This document shows positions 1 to 9,044 of a stretch of 16,695 bases of DNA, one piece after another (the first letter of the stretch is position 1; each line of letters opens with the position of its first letter). Under the pieces are notes generated by a model that had not been told where the DNA came from, ran no database searches, and was given only the letters and a program-made list of their open reading frames with translations. Origin of the DNA: Chloroflexota bacterium (GTDB lineage: Bacteria; Chloroflexota; Ktedonobacteria; Ktedonobacterales; Ktedonobacteraceae); contig CADDYT010000142.1 in NCBI GenBank assembly GCA_902810755.1, positions 1 through 16,695 on the forward strand, in the 5' to 3' direction. Made by a program: the position numbers and the translations under genes.

Positions 1-15
1 GTCTGGGTGGTGGCC

Positions 16-41
16 GGGTGGGTGGGCTTGCGGGTGGCCTG
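16..41 (+). repeat. G-rich repeat-like segment over the purM start (family B relative, G-quadruplex motif)
   Basis: Bases 27-41 (CTTGCGGGTGGCCTG) are identical to 6202-6216 in the right arm of the palindrome after purN. Bases 16-34 also read GGG-T-GGG-T-GGG-N5-GGG, a canonical G-quadruplex motif on the coding strand. The segment covers the GTG start assigned to purM. It is probably the edge of a dispersed palindromic element whose other arm lies outside the window. That is inferred from one shared 15-mer, so chance cannot be excluded. Confidence 0.45.
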
Positions 42-1064
42 GGGGCTTACGCGGCCAGCGGCGTGGATATCGCGGTAGCTGAGAGAGCAAAGGCAATGAT
101 GTATAAGGCTGTGCAGGCTGCGCAGGGGCCAGAGGTGCTGGCGGGTATGGGCGCGTTCGCAGGCGTCCTCAGCGCCGCCAGTTTACAGAATATGCGCCGA
201 CCCGCGCTGGTCGCTTCGACGGATGGCGTGGGAACCAAGACGCTGCTGGCAGCGCAGACCGGTCGCTATGACAGCATCGGCTACGATCTCGTCCACCATT
301 CTGTCAATGATTTGCTGGCGCAGGGAGCGCGCCCGCTGTTTTTCATGGATTATCTGGCAATGGGCAGGCTTGACCCTGTGCATGCTGCCGCCATCGTGCA
401 GAGCGTCGCCAGCGCCTGCAAAGGGGTCGGCTGCGCGCTGCTCGGCGGCGAGACGGCGGAGATGCCGGACGTTTACCTGCCCGGAGCTTTTGACCTTGCC
501 GGTACCATCGTTGGCGTGGTTGAGCAGGACGAGGTTATCGACGGGGCAAGCATCAGACCAGGCGATGTTGTGCTGGGCCTGCCCTCAAGCGGGCTGCACA
601 CCAACGGCTACTCGCTGGCGCGCCGTGTCTTCGCCCCCTACTCACTTGATACCGTCTTTCCCGAACTGCGGGAGCCGCTGAGCGATGCGCTGCTGCGTCC
701 CCATCGCTGCTATCTCTCCGAAGTGCAGGCGCTGCGTGATTCCTTTAGAGAAGCAGGCAACGCGGGAGCTATCAAGGGCATAGCCCACATCACCGGCGGC
801 GGGTTCGCGGGCAACATCGCGCGTATCCTGCCCGTCGGCGCGCGCGCCATCATCGAGGCGGGCGCGTGGGAGGTGCCGCCGCTCTTCTCCCTGATCGCTC
901 GTCTGGGAAACGTGGAACGCGCCGAGATGTACCGCGCCTTCAACATGGGCATCGGCCTGGCGCTGGTTCTCGCGCCAGAGGACGCCGAACAGGCATGCCG
1001 CCTGCTGCCGGAACTGCTGCCCATCGGCTCCATCACGACAGGCGCCGGAGTGGAAGTACGATGA
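18..1064 (+). CDS. purM: Phosphoribosylformylglycinamidine cyclo-ligase (AIR synthetase), start uncertain
   Basis: PurM closes the imidazole ring: FGAM + ATP gives AIR, a cytosolic step of de novo purine synthesis. The 348-residue frame matches the family length (about 345) and shows its motifs: YAASGVDI near residue 11 (E. coli YKDAGVDI), the nucleotide-site STDGVGTK near 67-74, GGETAEMP near 143-150, SSGLHTNGYSL near 190-200 and HITGGGF further on. The annotated start is a GTG at 18. The frame stays open to base 3 with no earlier stop, so the true start could lie left of the window. The first ten residues are glycine-rich and come from a G-rich, repeat-like sequence. No start lies between the GTG and the conserved GVDI motif. 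It is the first visible gene of the pur operon; purC follows after 74 nt, or overlaps if purC starts at 1061. Identity is very secure, the N-terminus is not. Confidence 0.96.
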   Translation: MGGLAGGLGAYAASGVDIAVAERAKAMMYKAVQAAQGPEVLAGMGAFAGVLSAASLQNMRRPALVASTDGVGTKTLLAAQTGRYDSIGYDLVHHSVNDLLAQGARPLFFMDYLAMGRLDPVHAAAIVQSVASACKGVGCALLGGETAEMPDVYLPGAFDLAGTIVGVVEQDEVIDGASIRPGDVVLGLPSSGLHTNGYSLARRVFAPYSLDTVFPELREPLSDALLRPHRCYLSEVQALRDSFREAGNAGAIKGIAHITGGGFAGNIARILPVGARAIIEAGAWEVPPLFSLIARLGNVERAEMYRAFNMGIGLALVLAPEDAEQACRLLPELLPIGSITTGAGVEVR

Positions 1065-1081
1065 AACAGAGGAAACTAGAG

Positions 1082-1107
1082 CAGGGGCGTAGCTTGCCTC
1101 CGCCCTG
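1082..1107. repeat. Short imperfect GC-rich palindrome between purM and purC
   Basis: The 74-nt purM-purC gap contains AGGGGCG, an 11-nt loop holding TAGCTTGCCTC, then CGCCCT. It forms an imperfect stem of about 6-7 bp with one bulged base. It resembles a worn GC-rich interspersed palindrome more than a terminator, since no T-run follows. It could also be a chance stem. Confidence 0.3.
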
Positions 1108-1138
1108 GCCGCTCAGACAAAACGAAAGGATGATACAT

Positions 1139-1909
1139 ATGCTGGAACAGGAACCGCAACTCGGCCAGCTACTGGCCGAGGGCAAGACCAAGAAGATCTA
1201 CGCCGATAAGGACGATCCCAATCTGGCCTATATGGTCAGCAAAGACCAGATCACGGCGGGCGATGGCACGCGCCGCGACGAACTGGCGGGCAAGGCGCGC
1301 TGGAGTACCATCACCACCGCCAACGTCTTTCGGCTGCTCAATCAGGAGAATATCGATACCGCCTTCGTCAAACAGGTCAATGATACCACGCTACTGGTCT
1401 ATCGCTGTAAGATGGTGCCGTTAGAGGTTGTGATGCGGCGCATCGCCACCGGCTCCTACCTCAAACGCCATCCAGAGATCAGCGAGGGGACGCGCTTTGA
1501 GAAGATCGTCGTCGAAACCTTCCTCAAAGACGACGCGCGCCACGACCCGCTGCTGACGGCGGAAGAGGTGGTGCAGATGGGCATTGCCACCCCTGCCATG
1601 CTTGACTGGATGGCCGAGCAGGGAACCCGCGTCTTTCTCACGCTCGAACGCGCCTGGGCCAGCGTCGATGTCACGCTCGTCGACCTCAAAATCGAATTTG
1701 GCCTCGACTCCCAGGGCCACCTGCGCGTCGCCGACGTGATCGACAACGATAGCTGGCGGCTCTGGCCCGGCGGCGACAGGAACCGCATGCTCGACAAGCA
1801 GGTCTACCGCAACTTGCCGCAGGTCACGCCGCAGGACCTGCAGGCCGTTGCCGACCGCTACGCCCTCGTCGCCGACCTGACCGGCAGACTGCAATTACCT
1901 GAAGACTAA
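1139..1909 (+). CDS. purC: SAICAR synthetase (PurC), PAICS-like type
   Basis: PurC joins CAIR and aspartate with ATP to give SAICAR. The 256-residue protein shows EGKTKKIY near 14-21, SKDQITAGDGTRRDEL near 34-49, VVMRRIATGSYLKRHP near 97-112, VDLKIEFG near 181-188 and DVIDNDSWRLWPGGD near 199-213. The last two blocks and the following DKQVYR resemble the SAICAR synthetase half of animal PAICS (recalled as DVIDNDSWRLWPSGD) more than E. coli PurC. The start at 1139 was chosen because AAAGGA lies about 8 nt upstream. An in-frame ATG at 1061 overlaps the purM stop as ATGA, is preceded by GGAAG, and would add 26 unconserved residues, so it remains an alternative. The gene is the second in the pur operon. 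A long palindrome separates it from purF. Confidence 0.96.
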   Translation: MLEQEPQLGQLLAEGKTKKIYADKDDPNLAYMVSKDQITAGDGTRRDELAGKARWSTITTANVFRLLNQENIDTAFVKQVNDTTLLVYRCKMVPLEVVMRRIATGSYLKRHPEISEGTRFEKIVVETFLKDDARHDPLLTAEEVVQMGIATPAMLDWMAEQGTRVFLTLERAWASVDVTLVDLKIEFGLDSQGHLRVADVIDNDSWRLWPGGDRNRMLDKQVYRNLPQVTPQDLQAVADRYALVADLTGRLQLPED

Positions 1910-1915
1910 GGCTCA

Positions 1916-2011
1916 CTCCATGTCATGCTGAGCGCGAGCGAAGCATCTGGGGCAGCCATCTCGAACAGATCATCGTTCATATGCTTCGCTCGCGCTCAGC
2001 ATGACATGGAG
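1916..2011. repeat. Long palindrome between purC and purF (family A, AGCGAAG type)
   Basis: Arms 1916-1946 and 1981-2011 are perfect 31-bp inverted repeats around a 34-nt loop. The arm core reads TGCTGAGCGCGAGCGAAGC. Half of it aligns with the palindrome at 12389-12457 (shared pattern TGTCA-G--GAGCG-GAGCGAAG-ATC and a GCCATC in the loop), so the two belong to one interspersed family. It fills almost all of the purC-purF gap and would fold strongly in the transcript. No T-run follows, so it is not a standard terminator; it may influence mRNA stability or the purC/purF ratio. Confidence 0.85.
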
Positions 2012-2046
2012 CGGGTGACATTGATTGAAAAAAGGAGACTTCGCGC

Positions 2047-3666
<1,620 letters not shown>

Positions 3667-3683
3667 AGTCTGGAGGAACAGTT

Positions 3684-4952
3684 ATGCGCGTACTGGTTGT
3701 TGGTTCGGGCGCGCGCGAACATGCGCTGGTATGGAAACTGGCGCAGAGTTCGCGTGTCAGCGCGCTCTATGCCGCGCCGGGCAATCCTGGCATGGCGGAG
3801 CAGGCCGAATGCATCCCCATCTCCGTCACGCAGCTACAGGCGCTGGCCGACTTTGCCGAACGCGGCAACATCGATTTGACGGTCGTCGGGCCAGAGGTGC
3901 CGCTGGTCGAGGGCATCGCCGATCTTTTCCGCCAGCGTGGCCTGCGCATCTTCGGTCCGGGCGCGGCAGGCGCGGCGCTGGAGGGCAGCAAAGCCTTCGC
4001 CAAAGAACTGATGGCCTCGGCAGGCATCCCCACCGCGCAGCACCGCACCTTCAGCGATGCCCGCGCCGCCTTCGCCTATCTTGAAGAACACGGCGCGCCC
4101 GTCGTCGTCAAGGCCAGCGGCAACGCGGCAGGCAAGGGAGCCATCGTCGCCCTCGACATGCGGACCGCACGCGAGGCCGTGCAGCAGATGATGGTCGAGC
4201 GCGTCTTCGGCCCCGCCGGGGACGTGGTGGTGATTGAGGATTACCTGCAAGGCGACGAAATCGGCTCAACCATCGTCTGCAAAGGCACGCACTACCTGCC
4301 GCTCGCGCTCACCCAGGACCACAAACGCGCCCTCGACGGCGACCAGGGCCTCAACACGGGCGGCATGGGAGCTTACACGCCTCTGCCCTTCGTCGACAAA
4401 GCCGTAGAGTCGCACATCTATCGCCAGATCGTCGCCCCCACGCTGCAAGCCCTCAAGCAGCGCGGCATCGACTTCTCCGGCGTCCTCTACTCCAATATCA
4501 TGCTCACTCCGCGCGGCCCCATGGTGCTGGAACACAACACGCGCTTCGGCGACCCGGAGACGCAGGCGCTCATGCTCCTCCTGCGCGAAGACCTCATCAA
4601 CGTGCTGGAATTCGCCGAGACCATGCCCGTTAAACTCAGCACGCTCTGGCAGCCTGGCTACGCCGTCAGCCTTACCCTGGCTTCCGGCGGCTACCCCGGC
4701 CCCTACCAGACCGGCCTGCCCATCACCGGCATCTCCGAGGCCAACCGCGTCGCGGGCGTCTACGTCTTCCACGCCGGAACCGCGCTGCGCGACGGCCAGC
4801 TCGTCACCGCCGGGGGCCGCGTCCTCAGCGTCGCCGCCCACGGCCCCACATTGCAAGAAGCTGTAGACAAGGCCTACGAAGCGGCATCGTACATCTCGTT
4901 CGAGGGCATGCATTACCGGAGAGATATCGGACACAGAGGACTGGAAAAATAG
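3684..4952 (+). CDS. purD: Phosphoribosylamine-glycine ligase (GAR synthetase)
   Basis: PurD couples phosphoribosylamine, the PurF product, to glycine with ATP. It is a 422-residue ATP-grasp enzyme of normal length: GSGAREHAL near 7-15 (N domain), VVGPEVPLVEG near 67-77, FGPGAAGAALEGSK near 90-103, an ATP-grasp loop near 142-155, QGLNTGGMGAYTP near 221-233 and LEHNTRFGDPETQ near 282-294. The loop reads KASGNAAGKG where most homologues have KADGLAAGKG, and EHNTRFGD replaces the usual E-x-NARFGD; these are mild departures. GGAGG precedes the ATG. It sits 17 nt after purF and 18 nt before purE, consistent with one transcript and direct use of the unstable PurF product. Confidence 0.97.
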   Translation: MRVLVVGSGAREHALVWKLAQSSRVSALYAAPGNPGMAEQAECIPISVTQLQALADFAERGNIDLTVVGPEVPLVEGIADLFRQRGLRIFGPGAAGAALEGSKAFAKELMASAGIPTAQHRTFSDARAAFAYLEEHGAPVVVKASGNAAGKGAIVALDMRTAREAVQQMMVERVFGPAGDVVVIEDYLQGDEIGSTIVCKGTHYLPLALTQDHKRALDGDQGLNTGGMGAYTPLPFVDKAVESHIYRQIVAPTLQALKQRGIDFSGVLYSNIMLTPRGPMVLEHNTRFGDPETQALMLLLREDLINVLEFAETMPVKLSTLWQPGYAVSLTLASGGYPGPYQTGLPITGISEANRVAGVYVFHAGTALRDGQLVTAGGRVLSVAAHGPTLQEAVDKAYEAASYISFEGMHYRRDIGHRGLEK

Positions 4953-4970
4953 AGAGGAAGGACAACATAC

Positions 4971-5465
4971 ATGCCATCACAAATCATCATCATCATGGGC
5001 AGCAAAGGCGATCTTTCCCACGCGCAGGCGGTGAGCAAGACGCTCAAGGCGCTGGAAATCTCTTATGAGATGCGCGTCTGCTCGGCGCACAAGGCGACGC
5101 AGCGGCTGCTGGAAATGCTGCACGATTACGACCGGCAGGCGGCAGCGGGGCAGCAACCGCTCGTCTACATCACCATCGCCGGGCGTTCCAACGCGCTTTC
5201 TGCCGTTGTGGATGCCAACACGCGCTATCCCGTCATCGCCTGCCCGCCCTACAGCGAACGCTTCGGCGGCATGGACATCCTCTCGTCGCTGCGGCTGCCC
5301 TCCGGCATCGCCACGCCTACTATTCTGGAGCCAGAGGGCGCGGCCCTGCTCGCCGCCAAAATGCTGGCCCTCTGCGACCGGCAGCTAGCCCAGCGTCTCG
5401 ATCAGTACAAACAGCGCCTGAGCGCGGAACTGACCTCGGCGGATGAAGAGGTGCAGAAGCTGTGA
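4971..5465 (+). CDS. purE: AIR carboxylase, class II PurE (PAICS-like)
   Basis: PurE-family protein of 164 residues carboxylating the AIR ring. Motifs: IMGSKGDLSHA near 8-18, VCSAHKATQ near 36-44, IAGRSNALSAVVDANTRYPV near 69-88, CPP at 91-93, SSLRLPSG at 105-112 and PEG at 121-123. Class I bacterial PurE has SAHRTP, AGGAAHLPGM and SIVQMPGG at these sites. The AGRSN, YPVI-CPP and SSLRLPSG forms are those of the AIR carboxylase half of animal PAICS and of class II bacterial enzymes, which use CO2 directly and need no PurK. No purK lies in this window, which fits. The biochemical class is inferred from motifs. The stop overlaps the purN GTG start, so the two are probably translationally coupled. 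Confidence 0.94.
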   Translation: MPSQIIIIMGSKGDLSHAQAVSKTLKALEISYEMRVCSAHKATQRLLEMLHDYDRQAAAGQQPLVYITIAGRSNALSAVVDANTRYPVIACPPYSERFGGMDILSSLRLPSGIATPTILEPEGAALLAAKMLALCDRQLAQRLDQYKQRLSAELTSADEEVQKL

Positions 5466-6103
5466 AGCCCTTCCGCCTCGGCGTCCTCGTCTCCGGCAGC
5501 GGCAGCAACCTGCAGGCCCTCATCGACGCCATCGAAGGCGGCCAGCTTCCCGGCGTCGAAATCGCCCTCGTTGTCAGCAACAAAGCCGACGCGGCTGGCC
5601 TGCAGCGCGCACTGCGCCACCACCTGCCCGCCATCTATCTCCCCTGGAACAAACCCACAGCAGCCGGGGCAGCGGAGATGGCCGAGAGCGAGGCGCGGCT
5701 CAGCGCCCTCCTGCGTCTCTTCCAGGTCGATCTCATCGTACTGGCAGGCTGGATGCGCATTCTCAGCGCGCCCTTCCTCGCCCAATTCCCTCGCCGCGTC
5801 ATCAACCTGCATCCCGCGCTCCTGCCCGATAGCGGTACCGGCGAGACCTACACCACCCGCGACGGCACCACCATCCCCGTCTTTCGCGGCCTCCACGCCG
5901 TTCGCCAGGCCCTGCAAGCGAGCATCCCAACGACGGGCAGTACCGTCCACTACGTCACCCCCACCGTCGATGCCGGCCCCGTCATCTGCCGCGAAGAGGT
6001 CGCCATCCAGCCCGGAGACACAGAAGAGAGCCTGCACGAGCGGATTAAGGCAGTGGAACACCGGTTGATTGTGGAGGCGGTGAGAGTGTGTAGGAATAGG
6101 TAA
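5462..6103 (+). CDS. purN: Phosphoribosylglycinamide formyltransferase (PurN)
   Basis: PurN transfers a formyl group from 10-formyl-THF to GAR. The 213-residue protein starts at a GTG whose last bases overlap the purE stop (GTGA). It shows the phosphate-binding GVLVSGSGSNLQAL near 7-20, VVSNKADA near 37-44, the catalytic NLHPALLP with Asn115 and His117, and TVHYVTPTVDAGPVI with Asp170, matching the E. coli Asn/His/Asp triad. Between LLP and GLHAVRQAL there are roughly 17 more residues (DSGTGETYTTRDGTTIPV) than in E. coli PurN. My impression is that related Chloroflexota enzymes have the same loop, but this was not checked. It is the last gene of the visible pur operon; a long palindrome begins 17 nt after the stop. 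Confidence 0.96.
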   Translation: MKPFRLGVLVSGSGSNLQALIDAIEGGQLPGVEIALVVSNKADAAGLQRALRHHLPAIYLPWNKPTAAGAAEMAESEARLSALLRLFQVDLIVLAGWMRILSAPFLAQFPRRVINLHPALLPDSGTGETYTTRDGTTIPVFRGLHAVRQALQASIPTTGSTVHYVTPTVDAGPVICREEVAIQPGDTEESLHERIKAVEHRLIVEAVRVCRNR

Positions 6104-6119
6104 CTTATAGGCGAGCCGC

Positions 6120-6216
6120 CAGGCCACCCGCAAGAGGTGGCCCTCCTATACACGACGCCTCCTCAGGCTCCACGAAGAGAACGTATATAGGAGGGCCACC
6201 TCTTGCGGGTGGCCTG
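6120..6216. repeat. Palindromic element after purN (family B), possible transcript end
   Basis: Arms 6120-6150 and 6186-6216 are perfect 31-bp inverted repeats around a 35-nt loop. Each arm contains an inner hairpin, GGCCACC-CGCAAGA-GGTGGCC. It lies between purN (+) and a gene remnant on the - strand, so it could protect or end the pur transcript, but no T-run follows the stem. The arm aligns with the purF element, with C-G pairs in the inner stem replaced there by G-C and T-A pairs. A 15-mer also recurs at the window start (27-41). Confidence 0.9.
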
Positions 6217-6234
6217 TTCACCTGTGTAATACCT

Positions 6235-6456
6235 CTATTTCACCTCTTGCTCCACTTTCCTTTCAATCTCTTTCACCTTCGCGACATATGAGAGGGCAAA
6301 GATGGCTCTGATGGTACCTGCAATGCCGGTTGCCAGCGAGAGCAGGGCGGTGAGGATCAGCCAGGCGTTGAGATCGGGCTGGTAGCGTCTGAGGATGGTG
6401 TGGAAACCGGGGATGGCGCGCGGGAAGATGAGGAAGTAGTCAAGGGGCAGTAAACT
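6235..6456 (-). pseudogene. 5'-truncated membrane-protein remnant
   Basis: On the - strand an open stretch of about 73 codons runs from an upstream TAG (6457-6459) to a TAG at 6235-6237. It contains no ATG or GTG start in a useful place. The reading is protein-like: PLDYFLIFPRAIPGF, then LNAWLILTALLSLATGIAG (a likely membrane helix), then VAKVKEIERKVEQEVK (a charged tail). This looks like the 3' end of a gene whose 5' part is lost. The family is not recognised. A non-canonical CTG or TTA start is possible but unlikely. Its 3' end faces purN across the family B palindrome. Confidence 0.45.
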
Positions 6457-6480
6457 CTAGTACAAAAACTGAATATACGC

Positions 6481-6486
6481 TATAAT
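6481..6486 (+). promoter_or_regulatory. Possible promoter -10 for the S9 peptidase gene
   Basis: TATAAT matches the sigma70 -10 consensus exactly and lies about 115 nt before the peptidase ATG, at the end of the AT-rich stretch 6451-6510. No convincing -35 is present at 16-18 nt (the bases there read about CTAGTA). The assignment therefore rests on the -10 and on its position upstream of the first gene after the pur operon. Confidence 0.4.
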
Positions 6487-6601
6487 GTGAACGCGAACGA
6501 AAAAAACGCCTGTTCCTCGTTGATTGTACGAATGGTGCCGCGACGATGAATACTCTACCGTTGCTTCGTCTTATGCAAAGGAGAAAAGGAGAATATGTCT
6601 G

Positions 6602-8440
6602 ATGCTTCAACATCCGCAAACCGACTATAATGCCCCCTGGAAACAACGTTTTCGCGCCCCCACTATCCCCTGGGCAACTATCGCCGCAAATGAGCCGAGA
6701 CGCGGCCTCGTCATGACTAACGCTGGCGACTCCTACCAGCTTTACGCCTGGGATGTGCCAACCGGCGCGTTGACACAGTTGACGAACCGGGCCGAGGGCG
6801 TGCCGCTGGGCGTACTCTCACCCGATGGCCGTTACGCCTGTTACCTGGATGATGAACAGGGCAACGAAATCGGCCACTATGTGCGCGTCCCGCTACAAGG
6901 TGGCGAACTCGAAGACATCACCCCTGACCTGCCGCCTTATGCCGCTTCAGGCCTTGTCTTCAGCCGCTCCGGCAACATGGCCGCCATGGTCGTGGCGAAC
7001 GCTGACGGCTTCCATCTCTATACGCTGGATTTCTCAGCAGAAGGTAGACCCGGAGCGCCGCGCAAGCTTTATCAGAGCAAGCGCATTATGCGCGGGCTGG
7101 CGCTTTCGCATGATGGGGAGATGGTAGCGGTCGGCAGCAGCGAGCGTTCCGGTAGCCTGGATATGAGCCTGCTGGCGCTGGACACGGCAACTGGACGGCA
7201 GATAGCCGAACTATGGGACGGGCCGGAAAGCAGCATCGAATCCGCCATCTTCTCGCCGCTTGCCAGTGACGCGCGCCTGCTGGCAACGACGAACCACAGC
7301 GGCGTCCATCGCCCCCTGCTCTGGAACCCGCTCACCGACGAACGCCGCGACCTGCCGCTCGACGAACTGCAAGGCGAGATTCGCCCCCTCGACTGGTCAG
7401 CCGATGGTGGGCGTATCCTGCTCATGCAGTTCCACCAGGCCGTGCAGCGTCTCTACCTCTACGACCTTGAGCGGCAGCAGCTTCTCTCACTCAACCATCC
7501 CAACGGCACCTTCTCCTATCTCGGCGGCACCTTCTTCGGGCCAGAAAACGAAATTTTTGCCGTCTGGCAGGACGCCATACACCCCTCACAGATGATCGCG
7601 CTGGACGCCGAAACGGGTGAGCGGACGCGTACCGTGCTGGCGGCGGGCGAGGTACCGGTCAGCCATCCCTGGCGCTCCATCACCTTCCCCTCGACTGATG
7701 GGCAAACCATTCAGGGCTGGTTGAGCCTGCCGGAAGGCGAGGGGCCATTCCCGACCATCTTGCATACACATGGTGGGCCAACCGCCGTCATGACCGAAGT
7801 TTTCTCGCCCGCCAATCAGCTCTGGGTCGATCACGGCTTCGCCTTCCTCAGCATCAATTATCGCGGCTCCCTCACCTTTGGCCGTGAGTTTGAGAAGCAA
7901 ATCTGGGGCGATCTCGGCCATATGGAGATCGAGGACATGGTGGCCGCGCGCGACTGGCTGGTGCAGCAGGGCATCGCGAAGCCCGACCAGATCTTCCTCA
8001 CCGGCTGGTCCTACGGCGGCTACCTGACGCTGCTCGGTCTCGGCAAACGCCCCGATCTCTGGGCCGGTGGCATGGCCGGTATCGCCATCGCCGACTGGAC
8101 CATGTCCTACGAAGATTCGGCGGACACCCTGCGCGGCTACCAGCTTGCCCTCTTCGGCGGCACGCCAGAGGAGAAGCCTGACCTCTACCGCCGTGCCTCG
8201 CCCATCACCTACGTCGAGCAGGTCAGCGCGCCCGTCCTCATCATCCAGGGCCGCAACGACACGCGCACCCCCGCTCGCCCCATCCACGCCTACGAAGCGC
8301 GCATGCGGGAACTGGGCAAGCCCATCGAGGTGCAATGGTTCGATGCCGGTCACCTCGCCTTCACCCGCATCGAACAATCCATCGACCAGTACGAATCCAT
8401 GCTCCGTTTCGCCTGCAATGTCCTTGACTCACAACGATAA
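6602..8440 (+). CDS. S9-family serine peptidase (prolyl oligopeptidase / acylaminoacyl-peptidase type)
   Basis: A 612-residue protein with two parts. The N-terminal half (about 40-370) has repeated beta-propeller-like strands such as LYAWDVPTG, LSPDGRYACYLDDEQGN, LLALDTATG and LYLYDLERQ. The C-terminal half (about 375-612) is an alpha/beta hydrolase. The likely triad is Ser470 in GWSYGGY, Asp553 in QGRNDTRTP and His584 in FDAGHLAF; the oxyanion-site motif HTHGGP is also present. Such enzymes cleave short peptides or N-acylated residues, usually in the cytosol; no signal peptide is visible. The start at 6602 was preferred because AAGGAG lies 10 nt upstream. A longer frame from TTG 6524 adds 26 unlikely residues. 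The GNAT gene begins 13 nt after the stop, so the two are probably co-transcribed. The exact substrate is not predictable. Confidence 0.92.
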   Translation: MLQHPQTDYNAPWKQRFRAPTIPWATIAANEPRRGLVMTNAGDSYQLYAWDVPTGALTQLTNRAEGVPLGVLSPDGRYACYLDDEQGNEIGHYVRVPLQGGELEDITPDLPPYAASGLVFSRSGNMAAMVVANADGFHLYTLDFSAEGRPGAPRKLYQSKRIMRGLALSHDGEMVAVGSSERSGSLDMSLLALDTATGRQIAELWDGPESSIESAIFSPLASDARLLATTNHSGVHRPLLWNPLTDERRDLPLDELQGEIRPLDWSADGGRILLMQFHQAVQRLYLYDLERQQLLSLNHPNGTFSYLGGTFFGPENEIFAVWQDAIHPSQMIALDAETGERTRTVLAAGEVPVSHPWRSITFPSTDGQTIQGWLSLPEGEGPFPTILHTHGGPTAVMTEVFSPANQLWVDHGFAFLSINYRGSLTFGREFEKQIWGDLGHMEIEDMVAARDWLVQQGIAKPDQIFLTGWSYGGYLTLLGLGKRPDLWAGGMAGIAIADWTMSYEDSADTLRGYQLALFGGTPEEKPDLYRRASPITYVEQVSAPVLIIQGRNDTRTPARPIHAYEARMRELGKPIEVQWFDAGHLAFTRIEQSIDQYESMLRFACNVLDSQR

Positions 8441-8453
8441 TGGAGGAGCAACG

Positions 8454-9044
8454 ATGCAAAAACCACGATTTCAGACACTGATACCGCTTTTTGACGGGTT
8501 GCGGGGCGAGCGCGTCATTGTGCGCCCGTATCATCAGGAGGATGCACAGGCGCTTTACGAGGCGGTGGCCGAGTCACGCGATCATATCCGCCCCTGGCTG
8601 CCCTTTGCCGACGAACATCAGAGTGTTGAGGAGAGTCTGGACTGGATTATCCACCAGGAGGCAAACTGGCTGCTGCGCGAGCAACTGCCCCTGAGTGTCT
8701 GGGAGCGGACGAGCGGGCGTTTCCTCGGCGGCATCGGCATTCACCCGCACAACTGGGAGACACGCTACTTCGAGATCGGCTACTGGCTGCGCGCCAGCGC
8801 CACCGGTCATGGCTACATGACCGAGGCCGCGCGCCTGGTGACCGACTATCTCTTCAACGAACTGGGGGCTGCGCGCGTGGAGATTCGCTGTGATGAGCGC
8901 AACGCTCCCAGCGCGGCCATCGCCCGCCGCCTCGGCTACGTCCAGGAGGGCCGCTTGCGCAACCACCTGCCCGCCCCTGACGGCACGCTGCGCACCACCC
9001 TCGTCTTCTCGCTCATCCCGCAGGATCGGCTAAAAAGCGCATAG
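8454..9044 (+). CDS. GNAT acetyltransferase, RimJ/RimL-like
   Basis: A 196-residue protein with the GNAT fold as seen in ribosomal-protein N-acetyltransferases. It shows the early strand GERVIVRPYHQEDAQALYEA (18-37), HIRPWLPF (44-51), RFLGGIGIHPHNW (89-101) and YFEIGYWL (105-112). The acetyl-CoA loop ATGHGYMTEA (116-125) follows, then VEIRCDERNAPSAAIARRLG (142-161), which is typical of RimJ/RimL relatives. It may acetylate a protein N-terminus, an amino acid or a small amine; the substrate cannot be told. GGAGGAG precedes the ATG. It follows the S9 peptidase by 13 nt, and its last 32 nt overlap the 3' end of the convergent CAP-domain gene. Confidence 0.9.
   Translation: MQKPRFQTLIPLFDGLRGERVIVRPYHQEDAQALYEAVAESRDHIRPWLPFADEHQSVEESLDWIIHQEANWLLREQLPLSVWERTSGRFLGGIGIHPHNWETRYFEIGYWLRASATGHGYMTEAARLVTDYLFNELGAARVEIRCDERNAPSAAIARRLGYVQEGRLRNHLPAPDGTLRTTLVFSLIPQDRLKSA

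Noticed and set aside
4981..4996. ATC microsatellite at the start of purE
   Set aside because: It encodes the hydrophobic first strand (IIIIM) expected in PurE, so it is explained by the protein.
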